DNA from: Clostridium vitabionis
Lineage (GTDB): Bacteria; Bacillota; Clostridia; Lachnospirales; Lachnospiraceae
Assembly: GCF_015351765.1 (NCBI RefSeq)
Contig: NZ_JADKQA010000002.1
Location: 1-50,658 of the forward strand
Length of the DNA stretch: 50,658 bases
Reading direction: 5' to 3'
Made by a program: the position numbers and the translations under genes. Under the pieces are notes generated by a model. That model did no database searches, was not told the origin of the DNA, and saw only the letters and a program-made list of their open reading frames with translations. Below are positions 42,270-49,786 of the stretch, piece by piece; position 1 is the stretch's first letter; every line of letters starts with the position of its first letter.

Positions 42270-42807
42270 GTTCCCGCCTTTCCATCTGTTCAAGCAGTGC
42301 CCGCATTTCCGCATCCGGAGGCGTTTCCAGATGCATGTCGTGCATATCATCGATAACTCCATTCAACAGCCGGGAAAATTCCTCGGTGTTATAGGTTGAC
42401 GATCCATAAAAGCAAAGCATCTGAATCATTGTCCTTGGCGTTCCGGAACCGGGGTCAATGACTTGCATCTCCCCGACAACCTTCGTTTCCCGCCATTGCG
42501 CCTTGACGGATTCCACCGCCTCCGGAATCACGAGGATGTATGTATATTTCCCGTACCGTTCCAATTCGTAGAGGTAAACCGTCCAGTTATCCGTCCGCAG
42601 TGCCTTTGCGATTTCTCCGAGGCACGCCCACAGCATCGCATTAGCGTCCAGCGACCGGCGTTCCCTGTGCTTTGCGAACGATATGTCTAAATCCATGTCC
42701 GCGTATTTTTCGACGTCCTCCGGGTCCGCGGTAACCTCGAAGGATACGACCGGTTTCCGGCTCCGAAATGGAACCGAAACCCCGGTCAATGTCCCGCGTG
42801 TTTTCAT
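42250..42807 (-). CDS. Phage recombination-region protein (NinB-like pattern)
   Basis: 185 residues. RRSLDANAMLWACLGEIAKAL and a central EF-type helical region occur in early phage proteins related to NinB. Function not certain. Start overlaps the annealase stop (ATGA), end overlaps the resolvase start by 20 bases. Confidence 0.65.
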   Translation of the reverse strand: MKTRGTLTGVSVPFRSRKPVVSFEVTADPEDVEKYADMDLDISFAKHRERRSLDANAMLWACLGEIAKALRTDNWTVYLYELERYGKYTYILVIPEAVESVKAQWRETKVVGEMQVIDPGSGTPRTMIQMLCFYGSSTYNTEEFSRLLNGVIDDMHDMHLETPPDAEMRALLEQMERREHDKRTG

Positions 42808-43625
42808 GCCGTCCGCTTTTTATCCCATTCCTGGAGCATCGCATTCCCGGTGTGGCCGAAATCCGCCCAGTCGCCGATTGTCATTTCCGTGAGGTCCTTG
42901 TGACCGTACTTCTCGAAAATCATTGATTCCGGCATTTCGTGCCGCTTGCACATCATTTTCAGCGTCAAAACCTGTTTGTCGCTTATCGGCTGTGCGGGGT
43001 CAACCTGCTTGCGATGTGGTTCATTCTGCGCCCCATCGGCGGGCTTTTCCGGCGTGGGTGCACACTTATTCGCCTGCGCCTCCTGACGCGATTCTGCGGC
43101 ATTCTGCGCGTTCCTGCGGCCATACGTGAATACAACTTCATCCCTGTTACTGTGGTTCACAATTTCGAGGAATGATATTGTTCCAGCGTCGTTGTATTCA
43201 ATGGTTTGCACCGCGAAGCGGTCGTATGTGTAGAACTGCCCATTGTCCTGCTGCAGATTGAATTTCCCGGCGGGAATCCAGATGAACGGGGCGGTGTAGA
43301 GTTCGCGGCCAATCCCGAAATTGAAGCAGGCGCGTTTAAACGAATCGGACGCCTGTCCCTTTTCCTTTTCCGTGTTTGATTCCGTGCCAACGTCCTGCTT
43401 TTCGACCCATTCGCCTGTTTCGGGATCCTTAACCGCAACGGTGCAATATAGGTTCCCTCCGATGATTTCATGGTGCCGCTGCCAGCCAAACATGCCGAAC
43501 GTCTCGTCCAGAATGTTCTGGTCAACGCGGGCATCCTTGTAGAGGAGGACGGAACAACCGGTCTTTTTCACCATCGCCACGCGGGCGTCGATCTCATCCG
43601 CCCGTAATAGTCTGAAATGCTGCAT
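42804..43625 (-). CDS. Rad52/Sak-like ssDNA-annealing protein
   Basis: 273 residues. N-terminal ARVAMVKKTGCSVLLYKDARVDQNILDETFGMFGWQRHHE and GTESNTEKEKGQASDSFKRACFNFGIGRELYT match the Rad52-type phage annealases. C-terminal part (about 185-273) is a separate helical tail with PISDKQVLTLKMMCKRHEM. Promotes single-strand annealing recombination with the SSB encoded in the same operon. GGAGGG before ATG. Confidence 0.82.
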   Translation of the reverse strand: MQHFRLLRADEIDARVAMVKKTGCSVLLYKDARVDQNILDETFGMFGWQRHHEIIGGNLYCTVAVKDPETGEWVEKQDVGTESNTEKEKGQASDSFKRACFNFGIGRELYTAPFIWIPAGKFNLQQDNGQFYTYDRFAVQTIEYNDAGTISFLEIVNHSNRDEVVFTYGRRNAQNAAESRQEAQANKCAPTPEKPADGAQNEPHRKQVDPAQPISDKQVLTLKMMCKRHEMPESMIFEKYGHKDLTEMTIGDWADFGHTGNAMLQEWDKKRTA

Positions 43626-43634
43626 ATGCCCCTC

Positions 43635-44129
43635 CTATCTGATCCGGATTCCCTCGTCCTGTTCCAGGTGCGCGAATGGAAGCGCCGCGCCTGATTTCAG
43701 TTCCGCCATGATTTTCTTCTTGTCGACCGTCGGGTCCTGTGGGACGAGATAATCGATCGGAATATCCGTCAAATTTTCCGCATCCATCACGACACGCGGC
43801 GGGTTTTTCTGGATTCCAAACGAGAACAGCGACGTCTTGAATTTCCGCTTCCCGGTCGTTTCCATCGCCATCTGCAGGGATTTCTTCATGCGGTCGATAT
43901 TTCCCTCCATGGATTTCTTTCGCGCCTGCAGGCGCTTGATTTCGTCCCCGATGGCTCCGGAATCGGCGTTCATCTGTGCGATGATCTTCGCGTATCCATC
44001 GGCCTTGTCCTCAAATTCCCAGTCGAGGGATTCCAGCGTATCCGAAAATGCCTGCGGGTCCGTTTCGGGATCCTCGGCCATTTCCAGCAGTTCGAGGTAT
44101 TCCCCCGATAATTCGTATAATGTTGCCAT
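43635..44129 (-). CDS. Siphovirus Gp157-family protein
   Basis: 164 residues with the Gp157 (PF05565) layout: a coiled coil (about 50-95, ADSGAIGDEIKRLQARKKSMEGNIDRMKK) then FSFGIQKNPPRVVMD and the D-KK—ELKSG end. Commonly paired with the annealing protein; implicated in phage resistance of S. thermophilus. GGAGG before ATG; the VR2 hairpin lies just upstream of its ribosome site. Confidence 0.85.
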   Translation of the reverse strand: MATLYELSGEYLELLEMAEDPETDPQAFSDTLESLDWEFEDKADGYAKIIAQMNADSGAIGDEIKRLQARKKSMEGNIDRMKKSLQMAMETTGKRKFKTSLFSFGIQKNPPRVVMDAENLTDIPIDYLVPQDPTVDKKKIMAELKSGAALPFAHLEQDEGIRIR

Positions 44130-44147
44130 GTTTGTATTCCTCCTATA

Positions 44148-44163
44148 CCGCCCATTCGGGCGG
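44148..44163 (-). other. GC-rich hairpin 3' of VR2
   Basis: CCGCCC (44148-44153), loop ATTC (GAAT on the minus strand), GGGCGG (44158-44163). It lies 26 bases beyond the GGGGCG block of VR2, the same distance as the hairpin after VR1, although surrounding sequence is otherwise different. Tetraloop hairpins at this place are needed for target recognition in the Bordetella phage DGR. Confidence 0.7.
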
Positions 44164-44168
44164 GGATG

Positions 44169-44723
44169 TTAGATTTTCAAGATGAAAGCGGGGCGCACGC
44201 CATTAGAATCCGACGCGTAGTCGCTGTTCGCATCGCCGTTCGCGTTGCAAGTAGCAAAGTCCGTGGAGTTCGCGACGTTACGCAACCATCCCCATTCATA
44301 AACACCATCCCGGAATGCTACCCGGTTATGCCTGTCGGCCATTGGTTCCCACTGCATCACGTCGCCTTCGTCCTCCTCGGCAAATATGTTCTTGCCGAAC
44401 ATTTCGCGCTCTGACGGGATTGTCAGAATGTCGCCGTTATCAAATGGAATGAGCCGTTCCCTGATGTCGTCCGGGAAACTGTCGAGGATTTCGCCGTTGA
44501 GGGACTTTCTAAGGTCGGATGCCTCATATCCCCCGCGGGTGCCGCCTCTGTGGTTCATCGGGTACGGTTTGCTGAGGAAATCAACGGCACAGAATACCGT
44601 TCCGTTTATCAGTTCCTTGACTGCCATAGCCTCGACCTTTTCCCCGGTTTTCAATGTGAAGCTGATCCGGTCGCCGATTATTGGGCGGGTTGTTTCGACC
44701 TCTGTCATACGATTTACTTTCAT
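44169..44723 (-). CDS. Second DGR target: small early protein with DUF6273-like variable domain
   Basis: 184 residues with no signal peptide or membrane segment. It reads GDRISFTLKTGEKVEAMAVKEL, then AVDFLSKPYPMNHRGGTRGGYEASDLRKSLN and WGWLRNVANST…SNGVRPAFILKI, the last being VR2. The fold appears to be a compact version of the lectin-like domain in the tail target. Unlike that protein it is encoded in the early operon between a coiled-coil ORF and Gp157/annealase, so it should be cytoplasmic and made early. GGAGG before ATG; ATGA overlap with the upstream gene. Role unknown; a variable binder of intracellular partners is a hypothesis. Confidence 0.85.
   Translation of the reverse strand: MKVNRMTEVETTRPIIGDRISFTLKTGEKVEAMAVKELINGTVFCAVDFLSKPYPMNHRGGTRGGYEASDLRKSLNGEILDSFPDDIRERLIPFDNGDILTIPSEREMFGKNIFAEEDEGDVMQWEPMADRHNRVAFRDGVYEWGWLRNVANSTDFATCNANGDANSDYASDSNGVRPAFILKI
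44184..44279 (-). repeat. DGR variable repeat 2 (VR2)
   Basis: Gap-free match to TR over 96 bases. In the 90 bases 44190-44279 only two positions differ, AAC to GAC and AAT to ACT, both TR adenines. The 3' element GGCGTGCGCCCCGCTTTC is identical to VR1 and differs from TR by the same single base. The near-identity to TR suggests one light or recent homing event. Confidence 0.95.
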
Positions 44724-45004
44724 GCCTCTTCCTCCTTCTCTGCACGTTCAGCATTCAGCTTGTTAATGGCGTCCGTTACGTCTGTGGAACGGGTCAGCCC
44801 GAATAATCCTCGGATATAGCCGACATCGACGCTGGATTTCGGAACGTACTGTTTCGCCGATCCATAGCCGCGCTCCATCCCGATGTCGCTCATTTCCTCT
44901 GCGTTCAGTTTCGCGTCGAGGCGGCGGATGCGGTCATGGATGACGGCAAGTTCCGCCTCTGCCCGTGCCATGCGGTCGATGATGTCTTTCATGTTTTCGT
45001 TCAT
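44720..45004 (-). CDS. Early phage protein, coiled-coil N-terminus
   Basis: 94 residues, MNENMKDIIDRMARAEAELAVIHDRIRRLDAKLN at the start, no known family. GGAGG upstream and ATGA overlap with the VR2 target gene mean the two are translated together; it may be its partner. Confidence 0.7.
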   Translation of the reverse strand: MNENMKDIIDRMARAEAELAVIHDRIRRLDAKLNAEEMSDIGMERGYGSAKQYVPKSSVDVGYIRGLFGLTRSTDVTDAINKLNAERAEKEEEA

Positions 45005-45044
45005 AATTGTTCCTCCTATCTATTGAAACGGCCCTATTGCCGAT

Positions 45045-45620
45045 TCATTCGTAATTGAAATAGTGATCCTGATATTTGAATGCCAGTGTCCCGTATGGCT
45101 GAAACCCGTCCGATGAAAAGTAGAGGACGTTCCAATCAGCGCGTTCCTCAAGCTCCATCGAAACGGCCTTGTAGCAGTCCGGGGTTACGTCTGTGAATGC
45201 CCGGTCAAGCGCGCCATTCGAAACCGGCGTGAACTGGTTCTTCTGGTAGATGACGCCGCTGATTGTGTCTGGAAAGTCCGGAGAATCGACGCGGTTCAGG
45301 ACGGTGTCGGCAACCAACCGTTTCCCCATCAAATCTTGATTACCGGCCTCGGCGTACACCAGACAGGCAAGCAGTTCGAGCTCCGCCTGATAATTTTCCT
45401 CGGCAATCTGTTCCGATTCGGCGATTGCCTCCTCGCGGAGCGCTTCTGCCCGGTCGGCTTCATATTGTCGTTCCTGTTCCATCTGCACCGCGTACAGTTC
45501 CTTTGCGCATTTCACGCGCTGGATTTTTTGGAAATGCAGTGATGTGATGGCGAGTGCCGAACCGATGGAAATTCCGAGCGCCGCAGAAATCAGATTCTCC
45601 TTCGCGGTGTGGCGTCTCAT
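45045..45620 (-). CDS. Membrane-anchored SleB-like cell-wall hydrolase in the early region
   Basis: 191 residues. N-terminal membrane segment (LISAALGISIGSALAITSL, about 10-28), charged coiled coil, then ELLACLVYAEAGNQDLMGKRLVADTVLNRV…VIYQKNQFTPVSNG, the pattern of SleB/Hydrolase_2 wall hydrolases with the catalytic Glu in YAEAG. Unusual among early genes; could act in wall remodelling or superinfection exclusion. GGCGG before ATG; overlaps the upstream gene by four bases. Confidence 0.78.
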   Translation of the reverse strand: MRRHTAKENLISAALGISIGSALAITSLHFQKIQRVKCAKELYAVQMEQERQYEADRAEALREEAIAESEQIAEENYQAELELLACLVYAEAGNQDLMGKRLVADTVLNRVDSPDFPDTISGVIYQKNQFTPVSNGALDRAFTDVTPDCYKAVSMELEERADWNVLYFSSDGFQPYGTLAFKYQDHYFNYE

Positions 45621-45928
45621 TTTTCCGCCTTTTTCAGGATGTCGTCCTTTACCATCTTCAGCACTCCATCGACGAATACCTCCATCGTGTCCGGACGGAA
45701 CATGCGGGTTCCGTCTTTGTCGGTTGTCTCCCAGATTCTTTTGATGGTCGGTCCGATGGCGTTCAGCAGGATGTAAAGCTGGACAACCGGGGCGTTAAAT
45801 GCGTTGTCGGTTATCGTCGGTTCGGTGGTTCCCGACGGCATGTCGATCATCATCTGGATGTTGCTTCCTTTGATGAGGGCGTCCATAAACTCGCCGAATG
45901 TATCGATGTCAATTTCCTTGTTGTTCAT
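45617..45928 (-). CDS. Early phage protein, unknown
   Basis: 103 residues starting MNNKEIDIDTFGEFMDAL. Soluble, no motif recognised. Good ribosome site (GGAGG) and four-base overlap with the next gene. Its own start overlaps the end of the 62-residue ORF upstream. Confidence 0.65.
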   Translation of the reverse strand: MNNKEIDIDTFGEFMDALIKGSNIQMMIDMPSGTTEPTITDNAFNAPVVQLYILLNAIGPTIKRIWETTDKDGTRMFRPDTMEVFVDGVLKMVKDDILKKAEK

Positions 45929-46097
45929 AATTGTTCCCTCCTAGTACCTTGTAACCTGCCGCTTGGAATGCCCGGACGGTCATGCCGTGCGCAATCCGTT
46001 TCAATTCATCCGGTGGGATTTCATCAATCCGGCGCTCGCGCCGTTCCCCGTGGTGCTGATCCACGATGACCCCGGACACGTTCCACCCGGCTGTCAT
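45909..46097 (-). CDS. Early phage protein, unknown (62 aa)
   Basis: Contains VDQHHGERRERRIDEIPPDELKRIAHGM; basic and acidic clusters, no family. The ATG overlaps the stop of the upstream 51-residue ORF (ATGA), which supports translation. Confidence 0.6.
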   Translation of the reverse strand: MTAGWNVSGVIVDQHHGERRERRIDEIPPDELKRIAHGMTVRAFQAAGYKVLGGNNYEQQGN

Positions 46098-46249
46098 TTC
46101 TGCTCCTTGCCGGATTCTGCCCGGCGCGCCATCTGCACGCCCCGGATGATTCCGATGAACTCATAGCGTTCATTCGTTGTCAGGGATTTGACGAATTTAA
46201 TGATTTCGTCCGCCTCGGTTTTCTGCTCCTTATCTAACAAGACATCCAT
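46094..46249 (-). CDS. Early phage protein, unknown (51 aa)
   Basis: Begins MDVLLDKEQKTEADEIIKFVK and ends MARRAESGKEQK. Helical. GGAGG seven bases upstream of ATG 46249 and a four-base overlap downstream. A size and pattern often seen in Clostridial phages directly after cro-like genes. Confidence 0.65.
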   Translation of the reverse strand: MDVLLDKEQKTEADEIIKFVKSLTTNERYEFIGIIRGVQMARRAESGKEQK

Positions 46250-46263
46250 GTTTGAACCTCCTT

Positions 46264-46497
46264 TCATTCATCCGCTACTGGGTTCGTCCCGTCCAGACAT
46301 CCACATGCGTGCATCCCGTTTATCCATTCCTTGACCGGGGTCTCCGACTTCCCAACGGTGAACCTCTGTGATGCCACGGCATACATCCATTCGATGTGCC
46401 GCCATGCATCGCCAAGCGTCCGATGCGCCGATGTGATGGTCCCGTTTGTGATAATCAGGAATGCCGCTCCGTTGTCCGCGATCCTCACGTTATTCAT
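46264..46497 (-). CDS. First early protein after the rightward/leftward switch (77 aa)
   Basis: 77 residues starting MNNVRIADNGAAFLIITN. GGAGG before ATG 46497, directly behind the early promoter. No helix-turn-helix is obvious, so I do not call it Cro. Contains one CGC pair near the end. Confidence 0.65.
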   Translation of the reverse strand: MNNVRIADNGAAFLIITNGTITSAHRTLGDAWRHIEWMYAVASQRFTVGKSETPVKEWINGMHACGCLDGTNPVADE

Positions 46498-46540
46498 ATG
46501 TGAACCTCCTTCCGGGATGTCTTTCTGTGTTTCTGTGACT

Positions 46541-46569
46541 ATTATATGTGCTAATGTGACTATTGTCAA
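46541..46569 (-). promoter_or_regulatory. Early (lytic) promoter
   Basis: On the minus strand TTGACA (46569-46564), 17 bases, TATAAT (46546-46541): a full consensus sigma-A promoter reading into the early operon. It is overlapped by direct repeats TGTGACTATT (46534-46543 and 46555-46564, 21 bases apart), likely repressor operators. Confidence 0.88.
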
Positions 46570-46579
46570 TTGCTTTTTG

Positions 46580-46608
46580 TTGACAAACGCACATTTTTAA
46601 TTTATTAT
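46580..46608 (+). promoter_or_regulatory. Repressor (lysogenic) promoter
   Basis: TTGACA (46580-46585), 17 bases, TATTAT (46603-46608). It diverges from the early promoter. The two -35 boxes form an inverted repeat TTGTCAA (46563-46569) / TTGACAA (46580-46586), so one bound regulator could cover both. Confidence 0.85.
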
Positions 46609-46629
46609 GAGCGGGTAGGAGGTGATTGC

Positions 46630-47094
46630 ATGACTGGAGAACAGGTTCGCATTCTGCGGAAGAAGTTAGGTATGACGCAGCAGGAATTTGCCGACAGAAT
46701 AGGAATAAAGAGAAACACGATTGCGAACTATGAAGTAGGCCGGAACGATCCGGTTGATTCAGTTTCAGCATTGATATGCCGTGAATTCAATGTCCGCCGT
46801 GAATGGTTGGAAACGGGAGAGGGCGACATGTTCGCCCAGCCGGATGAATTTTCCCTGGACGATTTCCTCCGGGAACATGGTGCGGATGCGCTGGAAGTGC
46901 AGTTGATGAAGGCATATTTCGAGCTTGATCCGGACATCCGGCACCGGATTGTCGAGCAGTTCAAGGAAAATTTAAGGCGCGAACAACAGCAGAACCGGGT
47001 TGCCGATGCGGAGGAAGAATATATAAAAAGCAACTCAAGGAATGCACGGAACGCGGATTCTACTGCTTCGAATACTACAGAAGGCGTTGGTTGA
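46630..47094 (+). CDS. XRE-family phage repressor
   Basis: 154 residues. HTH MTGEQVRILRKKLGMTQQEFADRIGIKRNTIANYEVGR at the N-terminus, then CREFNVRREWLETGEGDMF typical of phage repressors; a charged C-terminal tail replaces a LexA-type peptidase, so induction would not be by self-cleavage. TAGGAGGTGAT precedes ATG 46630. Expected to hold the divergent promoters shut in the lysogen. Confidence 0.9.
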   Translation: MTGEQVRILRKKLGMTQQEFADRIGIKRNTIANYEVGRNDPVDSVSALICREFNVRREWLETGEGDMFAQPDEFSLDDFLREHGADALEVQLMKAYFELDPDIRHRIVEQFKENLRREQQQNRVADAEEEYIKSNSRNARNADSTASNTTEGVG

Positions 47095-47541
47095 ATGGGC
47101 ATAATAAAGAAAATACTTAATCGCTCGAATAACAAACCAAGCGATAATTTTATGTATAGTCGTGAATTTCAATCCCTAGAAAAAAGGTGGGTGGAGAGTT
47201 CTAACGATGTGAGCGCTGGCTGGTCAATGCTTTATAACCTGAAAAAATTCGACGGAATGCGCTCTGAAAAATATGAAGTGTTATGCCGGAAAAATATTGA
47301 ATTGTTTTTATCCGTGCGTGATCAGTATATAAAGAATGGTCAGAAGGTAATGCCGACAATTTGTGAGGGATATAAGAGACTGGCGATGTTATACGAAAAA
47401 CGGAAGGATTATATTTCCGCGTGCAATATCTGCAATGAAGCCATTTCAAACGGGGCGGTTGACGAGCTCGACAAACCTAAGGGAATGATGGTGAGATATA
47501 TCAGATATGCCAAAAAGGCTGGAATTGAGTTACCAGAATAA
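47095..47541 (+). CDS. AT-rich moron-like ORF beside the repressor
   Basis: 148 residues starting MGIIKKILNRSNNKPSDN, helical with a TPR-like stretch (KRLAMLYEKRKDYISACNICNEAI). It begins directly after the repressor stop and is more AT-rich than its neighbours. Expressed from the lysogenic promoter, so superinfection exclusion or another lysogenic function is possible; no family recognised. Confidence 0.65.
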   Translation: MGIIKKILNRSNNKPSDNFMYSREFQSLEKRWVESSNDVSAGWSMLYNLKKFDGMRSEKYEVLCRKNIELFLSVRDQYIKNGQKVMPTICEGYKRLAMLYEKRKDYISACNICNEAISNGAVDELDKPKGMMVRYIRYAKKAGIELPE

Positions 47542-47544
47542 AAA

Positions 47545-47578
47545 ACCGCCCGGCATGTTGGCATCATGTCAGGCGGTG
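47545..47578 (+). terminator. Hairpin after the lysogenic operon
   Basis: CCGCC…CATG pairs with CATG…GGCGG around 47548-47578 with internal bulges. The following T-run is weak, so this is a possible rather than certain terminator. The remaining bases to the integrase hold only its ribosome site. Confidence 0.45.
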
Positions 47579-47653
47579 TAGTTCCCGAAGGAACAATTAT
47601 GAACGTGTTTATTGTACAGCCTCCGGGAGATTATTTCAATCGGAGGTTTTTCT

Positions 47654-49063
47654 ATGGTCCAATGTATCGAGTACACACGGGCATCGACGAACAATCAGGA
47701 ATATTCCGTCGGCGATCAGGACAAATCCATCCGTGACTGGGCGCGCCGCAACAAATACAAAATCGTGAAATCATATTGTGATGATGGCATATCCGGCCAT
47801 TACGCGGCGAAGCGTCCCGGATTTTTGTCCATGATCGAGGATGTCACGACAGGGAAATATCCGGATATAAAGGCGCTTTTGATATGGGATTCGTATCGGT
47901 TTGCCCGGAACATGGTCGAGTTCCTGACATACAAGCAGATGATCCAGCAGCACGGAATATCCGTGATTGCGGTGTCTGAGCCGATTGTGCAGGACGATGA
48001 CGCGCAGTTATACATTGACGCAATCAACGGCGCATCCGGCGAATTGTACCTCCGGAAGTTGTCGAAGGATTCCAGGCGCGGAATTCGTGCGAAGGTCGTC
48101 GAGCGGCACGAGCACATCGGAAAATGTCCGTTCGGCTATATGATGAAGGACGGCGCACTGGTCGCCGATCCGGACCGTGTGCCGTGGGTAAAATACATGT
48201 TTGACGCGGTGGAAGCCGGGACGCCATATCTGCAGATATGCCATGCATTGAATGACAACATGGTTTATTCCGTGAATGGTGCGCAGTGGTGTGTCGCCAC
48301 GCTGAAATATGCCCTGCAGAACCGGACATACTGCGGGCAGATTGAGGCGACGCTGTCCGGCGATCACGGAATATACGACGGAAAGCATCCGGCAATCATC
48401 ACGCCGGAACAGTTCGATAGGGTGCAGAATGTTATGGCGGAGCGGGCGGCAAAGCGCAAGAAATACGAACATTCCACGAATCAGTATGTGCATTGGCTTT
48501 CGGGGCTGGTGAGGTGCCCGATCTGCGGGCGGTCAATGTCCCATGTGAAACGCCCCGGCGGGAGGAAACCTGCATACCGGTGCAATGGATACGTCGGAGG
48601 GCAGTTATGCACAAACGGGTCTGCCCGCGTGTGGATAATTGAACAGGCCGTGTATAGGGAATTGGAGCGGATATATACGGAACCGGATGCCATAGAAACA
48701 GCAAAGATTAACGTCGTGCACCCGAAGGCGTCGATCGACTATGATTTCGAAATATCGAAGCTGGAAAAGCAGCTTGACCGGGCGAAGCGCGCATACATAG
48801 AGGAAATCGACACGCTGGAGGAGTACCGGGAGAACAAAACGCGCCTCACGGATGCCATAAACGAAATGAAAAAGAAAAAGGCCGCTGCCCCTGCTGCCGA
48901 TTCGGTCATTCCCGACGACTTCCGGGCGAGGTGCCGCGATGTGCTGACGTTCCTCAAGTCCGACGCGCCGATGGATGAAAAGGCAGCCGTTGCACACGGC
49001 CTGATTGAAAAGGTTTGCCCCGATTCCAGGGCAAAAACGATCACGATTTATTTTTATGCCTGA
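47654..49063 (+). CDS. Large serine recombinase (phage integrase)
   Basis: 469 residues. N-terminal resolvase domain with YTRAS (Ser11 nucleophile) and DDGISGHYAAKRPGF, recombinase domain, zinc ribbon CPICGRSM…YRCNGY…LC, and a coiled-coil region (about 365-420). It catalyses integration at the sirTM site, 20 bases from attR. ATG 47654 has GGAGG upstream. No separate recombination directionality factor was recognised. Confidence 0.95.
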   Translation: MVQCIEYTRASTNNQEYSVGDQDKSIRDWARRNKYKIVKSYCDDGISGHYAAKRPGFLSMIEDVTTGKYPDIKALLIWDSYRFARNMVEFLTYKQMIQQHGISVIAVSEPIVQDDDAQLYIDAINGASGELYLRKLSKDSRRGIRAKVVERHEHIGKCPFGYMMKDGALVADPDRVPWVKYMFDAVEAGTPYLQICHALNDNMVYSVNGAQWCVATLKYALQNRTYCGQIEATLSGDHGIYDGKHPAIITPEQFDRVQNVMAERAAKRKKYEHSTNQYVHWLSGLVRCPICGRSMSHVKRPGGRKPAYRCNGYVGGQLCTNGSARVWIIEQAVYRELERIYTEPDAIETAKINVVHPKASIDYDFEISKLEKQLDRAKRAYIEEIDTLEEYRENKTRLTDAINEMKKKKAAAPAADSVIPDDFRARCRDVLTFLKSDAPMDEKAAVAHGLIEKVCPDSRAKTITIYFYA

Positions 49064-49075
49064 TGGAACACAAAG

Positions 49076-49728
<653 letters not shown>

Positions 49729-49786
49729 ATCACACAGGCATCATACAGAGAAGTGGCCTTAGTTTAATCAATTTTGCGACTCGGAT

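Noticed and set aside
46264-46497. Cro-like repressor as the first early gene
   Set aside because: Position would fit, but no helix-turn-helix pattern is visible in its 77 residues.
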